A DNA stretch of 64,000 bases, from positions 1,178,001 to 1,242,000 of the forward strand of contig NZ_CP141587.1 in the NCBI RefSeq assembly GCF_035593985.1, given 5' to 3'. The stretch is from Sphingomonas sp. LY29. GTDB taxonomy: Bacteria > Pseudomonadota > Alphaproteobacteria > Sphingomonadales > Sphingomonadaceae. The position numbers were made by a program, and so were the translations under genes. A model generated the notes under the pieces. The model saw only the letters and a list, made by a program, of their open reading frames with translations, had not been told where the DNA came from and did no database searches. Below, piece by piece: positions 47,810 through 56,992 of the stretch (position 1 is its first letter; every line of letters starts with the position of its first letter).

Positions 47810-49387
47810 ATGATATTCGGCCGCGTCAAACCGATCGACGCCATCCTGGCGACGGCGGAGCGCAAGTCGCTTCACCGCTCGCTCGGCGCACTCCAGCTCA
47901 CCCTGTTCGGCATCGGCTGCATCATCGGCACGGGTATCTTCGTGCTGACCGCCGCCGGCGCGCAGAAGGCCGGTCCCGGCCTTATGCTCGCCTTCGTCAT
48001 CGCCGGGCTGGTCTGCATCGTCGCCGCGCTCTGCTACGCGGAAATCGCGTCGATGCTTCCGGTCGCGGGTTCGGCCTACACCTACAGCTATGCCACGATG
48101 GGCGAATTCCTCGCCTGGACGGTCGGCTGGGCGCTGGTCCTCGAATATGCCATCGCCGCCTCCGCGGTGTCGGTCGGCTGGTCGGGCTATTTCAGTGGGA
48201 CTATCCTCAACGAATTCTTCGGATATTCCCTACCAACCGCGCTTAGCGCCGGGCCGTTGGCCCTGGGCGGCGTCGAAGGCGGGCTGATCAACCTTCCCGC
48301 GCTCGTCATCGCGCTGCTGATCACCTGGTTGCTGATGATCGGCACCAAGGAATCGGCGGTGTTCAACTCGATCCTCGTCGCGATCAAGATCACCGCGCTG
48401 ACGATCTTCATCTTCCTGACCCTCCCCAAGGCAACCGCCGCCAACTTCAACCCCTTCCTTCCCGCCGGCGTGTTCGGTGGCTTCGGATCGGGCGTCGGCG
48501 CGGTCGGCGCGGCGGCGACGATCTTCTTCGCCTACGTCGGCTTCGACGCGGTTTCGACCGCGGCCGAAGAGACCAAGAACCCACAACGCAACGTGCCGAT
48601 CGGCCTGGTCGGCAGCCTGTTGATCTGCACCATTTTCTACATCCTGGTCGCGGCGGGTGCGATCGGCACCATCGGCGGTCAGCCGATCATGGGGCCGAAC
48701 GGCGTTCCCTTCCCGGCGGGTTCGGAAGCGCTGGCGGTGCAGTGCGCCATGCCGCAATATGCCGACGCACTGGTCTGCTCGAACGAAGCGCTGGCACACG
48801 TCCTTCGCCAGATTGGCTTCTCGACGGTCGGTAACGCCCTTGGCATCGCCGCCTTCCTGGCGCTGCCGTCGGTCATCCTGATCCTGCTGTTCGGCCAGAC
48901 CCGCATCTTCTTCGTCATGGCGCGCGACGGCCTGCTTCCCGAGAAGCTCGCTGCCGTTCACCCGAAGTGGAAGACGCCGTACGTCGTCACCGCGCTGACG
49001 GGCATCGTCGTCGCCATCGCGGCGGCGTTTCTGCCGGTCGGCCAGCTCGCCGACATCGCCAATGCGGGCACGCTCTACGCCTTCATGATGGTGGCGATCG
49101 CGGTGATGATTCTGCGCAAGTCGGATCCCAATCGCGTCCGCAGCTTCCGCACTCCGGCGCTGTGGCTGATCGGGCCGCTGACCATCGCGGGCTGCATCTT
49201 CCTGTTCCTCAACCTGCCGTTCGAGGCGATGATGGTCCTGCCGATCTGGACCGCGATCGGCTTCATCGTCTACTTCGGTTACAGTCGCAGCCATAGCCAT
49301 CTGGGCCAAGGCCGCGTCGAGGTTCACGAAGGCGAGATCGACGAGCTTGCGCCGCATATCCCGGGGATCGACGAACCCCGCGGCTAA
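47810..49387 (+). CDS. Amino-acid permease, APC superfamily
   Basis: A 525-residue transporter with about 12 helices. The APC signature is FGIGCIIGTGIFVLTAAGAQ on helix 1. Other typical segments are YAEIASMLPVAGSAYTYSY and FFAYVGFDAVSTAAEE. Such proteins import amino acids or exchange them, usually cationic ones for this CAT-like branch. The ATG at 47810 has AAGGGG upstream. A strong terminator follows at 49404-49440. Confidence 0.92.
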   Translation: MIFGRVKPIDAILATAERKSLHRSLGALQLTLFGIGCIIGTGIFVLTAAGAQKAGPGLMLAFVIAGLVCIVAALCYAEIASMLPVAGSAYTYSYATMGEFLAWTVGWALVLEYAIAASAVSVGWSGYFSGTILNEFFGYSLPTALSAGPLALGGVEGGLINLPALVIALLITWLLMIGTKESAVFNSILVAIKITALTIFIFLTLPKATAANFNPFLPAGVFGGFGSGVGAVGAAATIFFAYVGFDAVSTAAEETKNPQRNVPIGLVGSLLICTIFYILVAAGAIGTIGGQPIMGPNGVPFPAGSEALAVQCAMPQYADALVCSNEALAHVLRQIGFSTVGNALGIAAFLALPSVILILLFGQTRIFFVMARDGLLPEKLAAVHPKWKTPYVVTALTGIVVAIAAAFLPVGQLADIANAGTLYAFMMVAIAVMILRKSDPNRVRSFRTPALWLIGPLTIAGCIFLFLNLPFEAMMVLPIWTAIGFIVYFGYSRSHSHLGQGRVEVHEGEIDELAPHIPGIDEPRG

Positions 49388-49403
49388 GACATCGGCTCAA
49401 CAA

Positions 49404-49440
49404 AAAAGGGGCGGTCCGGACAAACCGGGCCGCCCCTTTT
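49404..49440. terminator. Bidirectional intrinsic terminator
   Basis: AAAAGGGGCGGTCCGG pairs with CCGGGCCGCCCCTTTT around a five-base loop, with one G-U pair. A-runs on the left and T-runs on the right make it work on both strands, between the convergent permease and adenosine-kinase-like genes. Confidence 0.93.
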
Positions 49441-49456
49441 GTTTGGGTCGAAAGGA

Positions 49457-50452
49457 TCAGGCGAGGATGTCGCCGGCCAGCGCCTTGAGGTCGGCTTCGG
49501 GTCGCGCGCCATAGTGCTGGATCACTTCGGCGGCGGCGATCGCGCCAAGCTTGAGCGAGGCTTCGAGGCCAAGGCCGCGCGCCTGTCCGGCGAGGAAGCC
49601 CGCCGCGAACAGGTCGCCCGCGCCGGTGGTGTCGACCAGCCGCTCGATCGGCTCGGCGGGGACCGACGCGCGCTCGTCACCCGCGATGGCGACCGCGCCC
49701 TGTTCGCTGCGCGTGACGACCAGCAGCGGCACCTTGGCCGCGACCGCATCGACCGCCGCGTCGAAGCCGTCCTCGCCCGCCAGCTCGACGATCTCCGCCT
49801 CGTTGGCGAAGAGGATGTCGATCTTGGCTTCGTCGATCAGTCGGAGGAAGTCGGCGCGGTGACGCGAGATGCAGAAGCTGTCCGACAGGGTGAAGGCGAC
49901 CTTGCGACCGGCGGCGTGGGCGGCGTCGATCGCAGCCTCCATCGCGGCGCGCGGTTCGGCCGGGTCCCACAGATAACCTTCGAGGTAGACGATGCCGGCA
50001 TCGGCGACCGTGCCGAGATCGACGTCCTTCGACTGCAGCATCTGCGCCGCGCCGAGAAAGGTGTTCATCGTCCGCTGCGCATCCGGAGTGACGAGGATCA
50101 GGCAGCGCGCAGTCGCGCCGACGTCGTCACGCTGCGGCACGAGGAAGTCGATGCCCTGCGCTTCGATGTCGTGGCGGTAGATCTGGCCGAGCTGGTCGGT
50201 CGCGACCTGGCCGATGAAGGCGGTGCGGATGCCGAGCGCGGCGAGGCCTGCCGCAGTGTTGCCCGCCGACCCGCCGCTGACTTCGCGGCCCGGGTTCATC
50301 TCGCCATAGAGACGGACAGCCTCGGCCTCGTCGATCAGCCGCATCGAGCCCTTGTCGAGCCCTTGGGCACCAAGGAAATCGTCGGTGGAATCGGCGATCA
50401 CGTCGACGATCGCATTGCCGATGCACAGCACGTCGAACCGGGGATTGGTCAT
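49457..50452 (-). CDS. PfkB-family kinase (adenosine kinase-like)
   Basis: About 331 residues. The start MTNPRFDVLCIGNAIVDVIA, the GG motif in SGGSAGNTAAGLAALG and the catalytic DTTGAGDLFAAGFLAG are characteristic of the ribokinase/adenosine kinase family. It phosphorylates a nucleoside or sugar; the alphaproteobacterial subgroup is usually annotated as adenosine kinase. The ATG at 50452 fits the family start. Confidence 0.9.
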   Translation of the reverse strand: MTNPRFDVLCIGNAIVDVIADSTDDFLGAQGLDKGSMRLIDEAEAVRLYGEMNPGREVSGGSAGNTAAGLAALGIRTAFIGQVATDQLGQIYRHDIEAQGIDFLVPQRDDVGATARCLILVTPDAQRTMNTFLGAAQMLQSKDVDLGTVADAGIVYLEGYLWDPAEPRAAMEAAIDAAHAAGRKVAFTLSDSFCISRHRADFLRLIDEAKIDILFANEAEIVELAGEDGFDAAVDAVAAKVPLLVVTRSEQGAVAIAGDERASVPAEPIERLVDTTGAGDLFAAGFLAGQARGLGLEASLKLGAIAAAEVIQHYGARPEADLKALAGDILA

Positions 50453-50550
50453 GAAGTTGATCCTGTCGGAAAAAGAAGCCGGGCGCCTAGCCGCCCCCGT
50501 TGAGCGCTGCAAGCTTGCGCGGTCGCGGCGGCGCCGCCACAACGCCACTC

Positions 50551-50895
50551 ATGCGTTTCATCCTGCCGGCTTTCGCCATCTTGCTTCTCGCCGCGTGCGG
50601 AGGCCCGCCGCCCCCGATCAACATCCCTGCCCCCGTCGAGGAAGCGCCCGAGCGCGGCGACCTGATCGGGCTTGACGCCAACGGACTGGTCCAGCGGTTC
50701 GGGACACCGCGGCTGCAGGTGAAAGAAGGCGTTGGCACCAAGTTTCAATTCACCAGCCCGGCCTGCATTCTCGACGCCTATCTCTACTCGTCAGGCACGT
50801 CCGGCGTGGCGCGGGTGACGCATGTCGACACCCGCAACCGCGCCGGCAACGACATCGACCAGGGCAATTGCATCGCCGCGCTTCAGGCGCGCTGA
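50551..50895 (+). CDS. Small conserved lipoprotein of unknown function
   Basis: About 114 residues. The signal ends in a lipobox (AFAILLLAACGGP), followed by a Pro-rich linker. Then comes a compact domain with LIGLDANGLVQRFGTPRLQV and FTSPACILDAYLYSS. That pattern resembles small outer-membrane-assembly-type lipoprotein folds, but I cannot name a family. It is divergent from the kinase gene, and its 3' end overlaps queG by 13 bases. Confidence 0.75.
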   Translation: MRFILPAFAILLLAACGGPPPPINIPAPVEEAPERGDLIGLDANGLVQRFGTPRLQVKEGVGTKFQFTSPACILDAYLYSSGTSGVARVTHVDTRNRAGNDIDQGNCIAALQAR

Positions 50896-51920
50896 AGCCG
50901 CTCGACCGCCCAGTGCGCGGCGTCGGCGACGACCGGGTCGTCGCTGGCGAGGTGCGGAGTCACCACCTCGACCAACCCCGTGTCGCCGCTATTCCCCGCC
51001 GCGATCAGGCAATTGCGGGTCATTCGCGCCACCCCGATCCGCTTGATCGGCGAGCCTGAAAACATCTCGCGGAAAGAGGCGTCGTCGAGCTTGAGCAAGT
51101 CCGCCAGCGCGGGCGCGACCAGTTCGGCGCGGGGGTGGAAGGCGATGTTCGCCTGCGCCTGTTCAGCAAAGCGGTTCCACGGGCACACCGCCAGGCAATC
51201 GTCGCAGCCGTAGATGCGGTTCCCCATCGCTTCGCGAAATTCGTGCGGGATCGGCCCGGGATACTCGATCGTCAGGTAGGAGATGCATTTGCGAGCATCA
51301 ACCTGATGCGGGGCGACGATCGCGCCGGTCGGGCAGGCAACTATGCAGCGCGTGCAGCTTCCGCAATGCTCGGCCGCCGGCGCGTCGGGTTCGAGGTCGA
51401 GGTCGGTGTAGATCACGCCGAGGAACAACCAGTTGCCGTGCGTGCGGCTAAGCAGGTTGCTGTGCTTGCCCTGCCAGCCGATTCCTGCCGCGGCCGACAG
51501 CGGTTTCTCCATCACCGGCGCCGTATCGACGAACACCTTCAGGTTCGCGCCAGCCTCCTCGGCCAGCCAGCGGCCCATCGCCTTGAGCGCCTTCTTCACC
51601 ACCTTGTGATAGTCGGCGCCCTGCGCATAGACCGAAATGCGGCCGCGATCGGTGATCTCTGCCAGCGCCATCGGGTCGGTCGCGGGCGCGTAGCTCATCG
51701 CCAGCGCGATGACCGAACGCGCGTCGGGCCACAGGCCTTGCGGGCTGGCGCGCTGTTCGGCGCGGGCCTCCATCCAGCCCATCTCGCCATGCTTGCCGTC
51801 GGCCAGCCACTGATGGAGCCGCTCGCCGGCCTCGGGCGCCGCATCGGCGCGCGCAATTCCGCAAGTGACGAACCCCAGTTCGTGCGCCTTGTCGAAAATC
51901 CGCTGCTTCAGGCTTGCCAT
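50883..51920 (-). CDS. queG: Epoxyqueuosine reductase
   Basis: QueG performs the last step of queuosine synthesis, reducing epoxyqueuosine in tRNA with a cobalamin cofactor and two [4Fe-4S] clusters. The cluster motifs are CGSCTRCIVACPTGAI and CDDCLAVCPWNRF. Residues 1-170 form the cobalamin-binding domain. The 345-residue length matches the family. It is divergent from the ABC ATPase gene. Confidence 0.96.
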   Translation of the reverse strand: MASLKQRIFDKAHELGFVTCGIARADAAPEAGERLHQWLADGKHGEMGWMEARAEQRASPQGLWPDARSVIALAMSYAPATDPMALAEITDRGRISVYAQGADYHKVVKKALKAMGRWLAEEAGANLKVFVDTAPVMEKPLSAAAGIGWQGKHSNLLSRTHGNWLFLGVIYTDLDLEPDAPAAEHCGSCTRCIVACPTGAIVAPHQVDARKCISYLTIEYPGPIPHEFREAMGNRIYGCDDCLAVCPWNRFAEQAQANIAFHPRAELVAPALADLLKLDDASFREMFSGSPIKRIGVARMTRNCLIAAGNSGDTGLVEVVTPHLASDDPVVADAAHWAVERLQRA

Positions 51921-51940
51921 GGCCCGGGCAGCATTTACCG

Positions 51941-52888
51941 ATGTCGGCCATGGGGGAAAGACATATCGCCGCCGAGGCCCGCGACCTCGTCAAGCTGTTC
52001 GACGGCAAGCGCGCGGTCGACGGCGTCAGCCTGACCGTGCCCGAAGGAAGCATCACCGGCATCCTCGGGCCGAATGGCGCGGGCAAGACGACGACGATCC
52101 GGATGCTGCTGGGCATCATCGACCCGACGTCCGGCAGCCGCACGCTGTTGGGCCATGCCAAACCGCTCGAGGCGGCGCGCGAGGTCGGCTATCTGCCCGA
52201 GGAACGCGGGCTTTACCCGGCGATGCCGGCGGCGGAAGCGATCGCATTCATGGGCGCGCTGCGCGGGCTGCCGCTGGCCGAGGGCCGTCGCCGGGCCGTC
52301 ACGCTGCTGGAAGAGCGCGGGCACGCCGACTGGGCCAAGCGGCCGATCCGCACCTTATCGAAGGGCATGGCGCAGACCGTCCAGTTGCTCGGGACGATCG
52401 TCCACAAGCCCAGGCTGATCGTCCTAGACGAGCCCTTTTCGGGCCTCGACGCGCTCAATCAGGAGAAGCTTGAGCAGCTGATCCGCGACCAGGCCGCGGC
52501 GGGGACGACGGTCATCTTTTCGACCCATGTCATCGCCCACGCCGAGCGGTTGTGCGAGCGGGTCGCGATCATCGCCGGAGGAAGGGCTGCATTCGAAGGC
52601 GCAGTCGACGAAGCGCGTGGGCGCCTGCGGCCGATCGTTCATCTCCGCACCCGCGCCGAAGACGGACCGTGGCGAAGCGCCCTGCCCGCCGAAGCGCGCA
52701 ACCTTGGCGGCGAGTGGCGCTTCGAACTGCCCGAAGGCGGGCCCGAGCCGATGTTGAAGGCGCTCATCGACGGCGGGGCGGGGATCGAGACGCTCAGTAT
52801 CGAGCGGCCCGGACTGCACGACGCCTTCATCGCGATCGCCGGCGAGGCCGCCGCGCGCGACATGGCCAATCAGGAGCAAGCGGCATGA
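51941..52888 (+). CDS. ABC transporter ATP-binding protein (NatA-like, DUF4162)
   Basis: About 315 residues. Walker A is GPNGAGKTTT, the signature is LSKGM, Walker B is LIVLDEPFSGLD and the H-loop is FSTHVIAHAE. The last 80 residues form the DUF4162 tail typical of NatA/YhaQ-type exporters. It is coupled to the permease gene by an ATGA overlap. ATGs at 51941 and 51950 are both possible starts. Family members export sodium or antimicrobial compounds; the substrate here is not evident. Confidence 0.92.
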   Translation: MSAMGERHIAAEARDLVKLFDGKRAVDGVSLTVPEGSITGILGPNGAGKTTTIRMLLGIIDPTSGSRTLLGHAKPLEAAREVGYLPEERGLYPAMPAAEAIAFMGALRGLPLAEGRRRAVTLLEERGHADWAKRPIRTLSKGMAQTVQLLGTIVHKPRLIVLDEPFSGLDALNQEKLEQLIRDQAAAGTTVIFSTHVIAHAERLCERVAIIAGGRAAFEGAVDEARGRLRPIVHLRTRAEDGPWRSALPAEARNLGGEWRFELPEGGPEPMLKALIDGGAGIETLSIERPGLHDAFIAIAGEAAARDMANQEQAA

Positions 52889-54108
52889 AGTGGCCCGAGA
52901 CCATCCGTGCCGCCGCGGTCATCGCCCGCCGCGACTTCACCGCGACCGTCCTGACCAAGACCTTTTTGCTGTTTCTGCTGGGGCCTTTGTTCCCGATCGG
53001 GCTCGGCTTCATGTTCGGCGGGATCGGCGCTCAAACAGAGCGCAACGCGCCTCCGCCGACGATCGCCGTCATTTCGTCGGCCGAGGACTTCGCGCTGCTC
53101 AAGCAGTCGCGCGACCGGTTGGCGGTGCTTGCCGACGATCGGCCGATGGTCGACCTTCGCCGCGTTGCCGCCAGCGGAGACAGCTACGAACAAACGCAGC
53201 GGCTGCTGGCGGACAAGGACAAGCCGACCATCGGCGTCCTGACCGGTGGGCTCGCCACGCCCGAATTGAGCGGCGCGGTCAGTTCCGAAGGCAACACGCT
53301 GAAGCAGGTCGAACTGTTCGTCACTGACGCGCGCCAGCTTCGATCCGCGCCGATTCCGCCAGGCCAACAGGTCAAGCTGATCATCAAGAAGCAATCGGCA
53401 AGCTCGCTCGCCTACGGACGTGGCCTCACCGCGCGAGCGGGTCAGGCGTTACTGTTCCTACTCACCATCCTGCTTGCCGGCATGCTGCTATCGCAATTGA
53501 TCGAGGAGAAATCGAACAAGGTGATCGAGGTGCTTGCCGCCGCCGTCCCGGTCGACGCGATCTTCCTGGGCAAGCTGTTCGCGATGCTTGCCATGTCGCT
53601 GGTCGGAATCGCGGTATGGGCATCCGCCGGCGCGGTCGCGATCGGGCTTTATGCCGAGGGCGGACTTGGTGCCTTGCCCTCGCCAGCGGTTGGCTGGCCG
53701 GCCTTCCTGCTGCTGGTCGGGCTCTATTTCTCGATGAGCTACTTGCTGATCGGATCGACCTTTCTTGGCATCGGCGCGCAGGCGTCGACCGTGCGCGAAG
53801 TGCAGACGTTGTCGATGCCGGTGACGATGGCGCAGGTCGTGCTGTTCGGCGCCGCTTCGCTCGGCGTCGGCCGCCCCGATAGCCCCGAGGCGATCGGCGC
53901 GGCGATCTTCCCGCTATCCTCGCCCTTCGCAATGATCGCGCGCGCGGCCGAGCAGGAAGCGCTGTGGCCCCACTTCGTCGCGCTGGCGTGGCAGGCGCTG
54001 TGGGTCGCGCTGATCATCAAGGGCGCCGCCGCGATTTTCCGCCGCAGCGTGCTGAAATCGGGGCCGGCATGGCGCTGGCCGTGGCAGCGCAAGGACCGGC
54101 TGGCCTAG
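52885..54108 (+). CDS. ABC transporter permease (NatB/YhaP-like)
   Basis: The protein is 407 residues. One helix lies near the N-terminus (residues 26-46, FLLFLLGPLFPIGLGFMFGG), then a periplasmic region of about 145 residues, then five to six helices from residue 185 on. The family motif LIEEKSNKVIEVLAAAV follows the second helix. It is the partner of the preceding ATPase. Its stop is shared, through CTAG, with the convergent PEP-mutase-family gene. Confidence 0.9.
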   Translation: MKWPETIRAAAVIARRDFTATVLTKTFLLFLLGPLFPIGLGFMFGGIGAQTERNAPPPTIAVISSAEDFALLKQSRDRLAVLADDRPMVDLRRVAASGDSYEQTQRLLADKDKPTIGVLTGGLATPELSGAVSSEGNTLKQVELFVTDARQLRSAPIPPGQQVKLIIKKQSASSLAYGRGLTARAGQALLFLLTILLAGMLLSQLIEEKSNKVIEVLAAAVPVDAIFLGKLFAMLAMSLVGIAVWASAGAVAIGLYAEGGLGALPSPAVGWPAFLLLVGLYFSMSYLLIGSTFLGIGAQASTVREVQTLSMPVTMAQVVLFGAASLGVGRPDSPEAIGAAIFPLSSPFAMIARAAEQEALWPHFVALAWQALWVALIIKGAAAIFRRSVLKSGPAWRWPWQRKDRLA

Positions 54109-54845
54109 GCGATCGCCTCACGCGCGTTGGCGGTGAGTTGCTCCATCAGACGCTTGTGCGGGAAGGGTCCGTGGCTGATCCGCGCGACGCCCGCCGCGGC
54201 CCACTCTGACTTCGACGGAGCGCCGGGGAAGGCGATCGCATTGAGCGGCAGCGGCACTTCACGAGCCACCCGCTCGATATGCTTGGCATCGGCGATGCGT
54301 GGGACGAAGAAGCCGCTCGCGCCCGCATCGGCATAGGCCTTGCCGCGCTCGATCACCGCGTCGATCAGCGCATCGTCGGCGTCGGCGGCCTTGATCATCA
54401 GGTCAGTGCGCGCATTGATGAAAAAGTCGCTGCCAACTGCCTCGCGGATCGCGCGAAGCCGCGCAACCTGCCCGTCGAGGGGGTGAACGCCCTCTCCGCC
54501 GACGACTTGATCCTCGAGGTTGCAGCCGACCGCGCCGGTCTCGGCGAGGCGCGCGACGTTCGCCGCCGCTTCGGCGGAATCGGTTGAGTAGGCACCTTCG
54601 AAGTCCACTGACAGCGGCAGGTCGACCGCCGCCATGATCCGGCGCGCATTGTCGAACACATAGTCGAGCGGCACCTTTTGCGCGTCGCCATAGCCGCTGG
54701 CGTCGCCAACCGGATGGCTGCCCGTGGCCAGCGCCTTCGCGCCCGCCCCCGCAACCGCGAGCGCGCTGCCCGGATCCCAGATATTGTAGAGAACGACGGG
54801 GTCGCCGGGCACGTGCAGCGCGGCAAAGGTGTGGAACTTGCTCAT
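54105..54845 (-). CDS. Isocitrate lyase/PEP mutase superfamily protein
   Basis: A 246-residue TIM-barrel enzyme. Motifs are YNIWDPGSALAVAGAGAKA, SVDFEGAYST (metal-binding acids), GCNLEDQVVGG and FFINARTDL. This short branch (phosphonomutase-like, ICL/PEPM) often carries C-C lyase or decarboxylase activity; the exact substrate is not evident. The start overlaps the VOC-gene stop (ATGA), so the two are co-transcribed. Confidence 0.9.
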   Translation of the reverse strand: MSKFHTFAALHVPGDPVVLYNIWDPGSALAVAGAGAKALATGSHPVGDASGYGDAQKVPLDYVFDNARRIMAAVDLPLSVDFEGAYSTDSAEAAANVARLAETGAVGCNLEDQVVGGEGVHPLDGQVARLRAIREAVGSDFFINARTDLMIKAADADDALIDAVIERGKAYADAGASGFFVPRIADAKHIERVAREVPLPLNAIAFPGAPSKSEWAAAGVARISHGPFPHKRLMEQLTANAREAIA

Positions 54846-55216
54846 TCGGTCATCGCCTTCGTCTGTTGCCAAAGTTCGACCTTCACGCCGTCCGGATCGA
54901 GGATCCAGGCGAAGCGGCCATAGTCCTCGTCCTGCCGTCCAAGGATTTCGATGCCCTTGGCTTCGAGGTCGGCAATCATGCCGTCAAGGTCGTCGACGCG
55001 CAGGTTGATCATGAAGCGCTCGCTACTCGGCGCGAAATAGTCGCTTTCGGCCTTGAATGGCGACAGCAAGGTGAAGCCGTCGGGATCGTCGTCCTTGAAT
55101 GGGAACATCGCCCCCCATTCGCCGCCGACCCCGAGCGTTTCTTGATACCAGGCCTTGGTCCGTTCCGTGTCGGCGACCTTGTAGAAGATGCCGCCCAATC
55201 CCGTGACCTTGGCCAT
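54842..55216 (-). CDS. VOC-family (glyoxalase/bleomycin-resistance-like) protein
   Basis: A 124-residue beta-alpha-beta-beta-beta duplicated domain: GGIFYKVADTERTKAWYQET at the start and GRFAWILDPDGVKVELWQQ at the end, with a metal-ligand Glu. Such proteins are isomerases, dioxygenases or drug-binding proteins. It precedes and is coupled to the PEP-mutase-family gene, so the two may act on related metabolites. Confidence 0.9.
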   Translation of the reverse strand: MAKVTGLGGIFYKVADTERTKAWYQETLGVGGEWGAMFPFKDDDPDGFTLLSPFKAESDYFAPSSERFMINLRVDDLDGMIADLEAKGIEILGRQDEDYGRFAWILDPDGVKVELWQQTKAMTE

Positions 55217-55229
55217 GATATCCCTTGTC

Positions 55230-55889
55230 CTAGCGTGAAACCGGTCGCGACGAGACGATCTTGCCGGCGCTGTCGGTGACAACTTCAAGCAGGCCGCCGC
55301 TACTGTTGCGGACCTGTCGTACGGTCTGACCCGCCGAATTCACCGTCCGAGAAACCTCGGTCAGCCCGGCGCGCGCGAGGTCGAGCACCTGGCCGTTGGA
55401 AAGCAGCGAGGACGCAACCCCGCCGACCGATCCGACCGCATTGTTGGCAACGTTGCCGACCGTTCCGACGGTGCTGTTGACCGAGTTGAGCAGGCCGCTG
55501 ACCAGTTGCGGGTTCTTCTCGACCGTGGCGAGCGTGCGTTCGATGATCGCCCGGACATTGTCGAGGCGGACGATCAACGTCGCCTGAGCCTGGACGCCCT
55601 TCAGACCGATCTTGACCTGGTCGACGTGGACGTCGGCACCCGCGGTCAGCTTGAGCAGGTTCGCAAGCCGCGCGTCGAGCGCGATGTTCACGTCGAGATT
55701 GGCGACGTCGATCGTCAGTTCTTCGACCGACAGGTTGGGAACGTCGAGCAGCACGTCGGGCTGATCGCCGCCCTGCATTGCCTGCTGGGCGAGCGGCGAC
55801 GGCGCACGCGGCGCCTGCTGACGCTGCTGAGCGAGCGCGGGCGTGGAAACGAAGACGGTCGCGGCCAGCGCGACGAGCAATTTACGCAT
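55230..55889 (-). CDS. Secreted protein of unknown function
   Basis: A 219-residue exported protein with signal peptide MRKLLVALAATVFVSTPALA. Residues 40-90 hold short alternating hydrophobic strands (DVLLDVPNLSVEELTIDVAN, LDVNIALDARLANLLKL). Residues 125-165 are rich in Val/Gly/Asn/Ser (VGTVGNVANNAVGSVGGVAS). No known family is recognised. It follows the LytTR two-component genes on the same strand, so it could be part of their regulon. Confidence 0.72.
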   Translation of the reverse strand: MRKLLVALAATVFVSTPALAQQRQQAPRAPSPLAQQAMQGGDQPDVLLDVPNLSVEELTIDVANLDVNIALDARLANLLKLTAGADVHVDQVKIGLKGVQAQATLIVRLDNVRAIIERTLATVEKNPQLVSGLLNSVNSTVGTVGNVANNAVGSVGGVASSLLSNGQVLDLARAGLTEVSRTVNSAGQTVRQVRNSSGGLLEVVTDSAGKIVSSRPVSR

Positions 55890-55916
55890 GAAATACTTCC
55901 CCTGTTAACGGGGAAG

Positions 55917-56192
55917 CTAACGCGGCCTTGCGGCGTCGGTTGCAGGCTGCGGTTGCGTCCCCGAAATAATTTCGTTCGGATCGCCGATCCTCGCATCGAG
56001 TTGAAGCTCGTAGCGGTTCGACGAAGTGCGTTTCGCACTCGCGACCGATCCCGCGTCGGGGGTCGAAGTGGCGCTCACCGTCGCCTGCCCCTTGCGATCG
56101 ACCTTGACCGATCGCGCGGAGACGGTGGCGCGGAGCGACACGTCGGCCGGCGGCGCGACCGCAGCCTGGATCGCAAGCAGCACCAGGATCAA
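55917..56192 (-). CDS. Small exported protein downstream of the LytTR regulator
   Basis: About 91 residues. The TTG start at 56192 overlaps the regulator stop (TTGA). The N-terminus MILVLLAIQAAVAPPADVSL is a likely signal peptide or anchor. A short beta-rich domain follows, with SVKVDRKGQATVSATSTPD and RYELQLDARIGDP. No family is recognised. The overlap indicates translational coupling to the two-component genes. Confidence 0.6.
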   Translation of the reverse strand: MILVLLAIQAAVAPPADVSLRATVSARSVKVDRKGQATVSATSTPDAGSVASAKRTSSNRYELQLDARIGDPNEIISGTQPQPATDAARPR

Positions 56193-56992
56193 TGCACGAA
56201 CCGCGCGACCACGTCGCGATAGCTGCGGCTGACCTTCACCTGCGCGCCCGAATCGAGCACGAGGAAGCATTCGCCGTTCGTGTGCGGCTTGACCTGCTTG
56301 ACGAGGTCGAGGTTGACGATCGTCGAGCGGTGGACGCGCTGGAAGCGGCGCGGATCGAGCCGCTTTTCAAGATCCTTCATCGTTTCTCGAAGGATCAGCG
56401 TGTTGTCGCCCGTCTGGATGCACATGTAGTCGCCGGCGGCGTCGATGCGTTCGATCGTATCGACGTCGACGCGGAAAATCTGCCCCTGGTCGCGGATGTT
56501 GATCATCTTTTCGAAGCGGTTGGCAGCGGGGCCGTCGGTTGCGCTGTCGGCCAGTTCCTCGGCCGCTTCGGGGGCATGTTCGACCAGCGCTTCCTTCAGC
56601 CGCTCGGCCTCTTCCGCGCCGCGCTTCTCCGCCAGTCGCTGCCGCACCCGGTCGAGCGTCGCGGCAAGCCGGTCTTCCTCGACCGGCTTCATCAGATAGT
56701 CGATTGCCTGCACGTCGAACGCACGGCGGGCATGGTCCTGATAGGCGGTTACGAAGACGAACAGCGGCGGCTCGACCTCCATCATTCCCGAAATCACCGA
56801 GAAGCCGTCGAACCCGGGCATTTGGATGTCGAGGAAGACGAGGTCGGGCTTGTGCGTTTTGATCTGGCGGATCGCCTCGCGGCCGTTGGCGGCGGTGGCG
56901 ATGATCTCGACGTCTTCATGCGCCTCCAGGCGGAGGCGGAGGCCTTGCGTCGCCAGCGGCTCGTCGTCGACGAGGATGGTACGAATGGTCAT
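56189..56992 (-). CDS. LytTR-family response regulator
   Basis: A 267-residue regulator. The receiver domain (1-120) has the phospho-acceptor Asp 55 in LVFLDIQMPG. A Glu/Ala-rich linker (about 125-155) precedes the LytTR DNA-binding domain (165-265) with DYMCIQTGDNTLILRE and FQRVHRSTIVNLDLVKQ. It is coupled by ATGA to the cognate histidine kinase upstream, the usual LytS/LytR arrangement. Confidence 0.94.
   Translation of the reverse strand: MTIRTILVDDEPLATQGLRLRLEAHEDVEIIATAANGREAIRQIKTHKPDLVFLDIQMPGFDGFSVISGMMEVEPPLFVFVTAYQDHARRAFDVQAIDYLMKPVEEDRLAATLDRVRQRLAEKRGAEEAERLKEALVEHAPEAAEELADSATDGPAANRFEKMINIRDQGQIFRVDVDTIERIDAAGDYMCIQTGDNTLILRETMKDLEKRLDPRRFQRVHRSTIVNLDLVKQVKPHTNGECFLVLDSGAQVKVSRSYRDVVARFVH

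Noticed and set aside
48230..49357. A 375-codon minus-strand frame under the amino-acid permease
   Set aside because: Its composition (Arg/Asp/Glu/Gln-rich) is that of an antisense shadow of a membrane-protein gene, and the plus-strand permease is certain.
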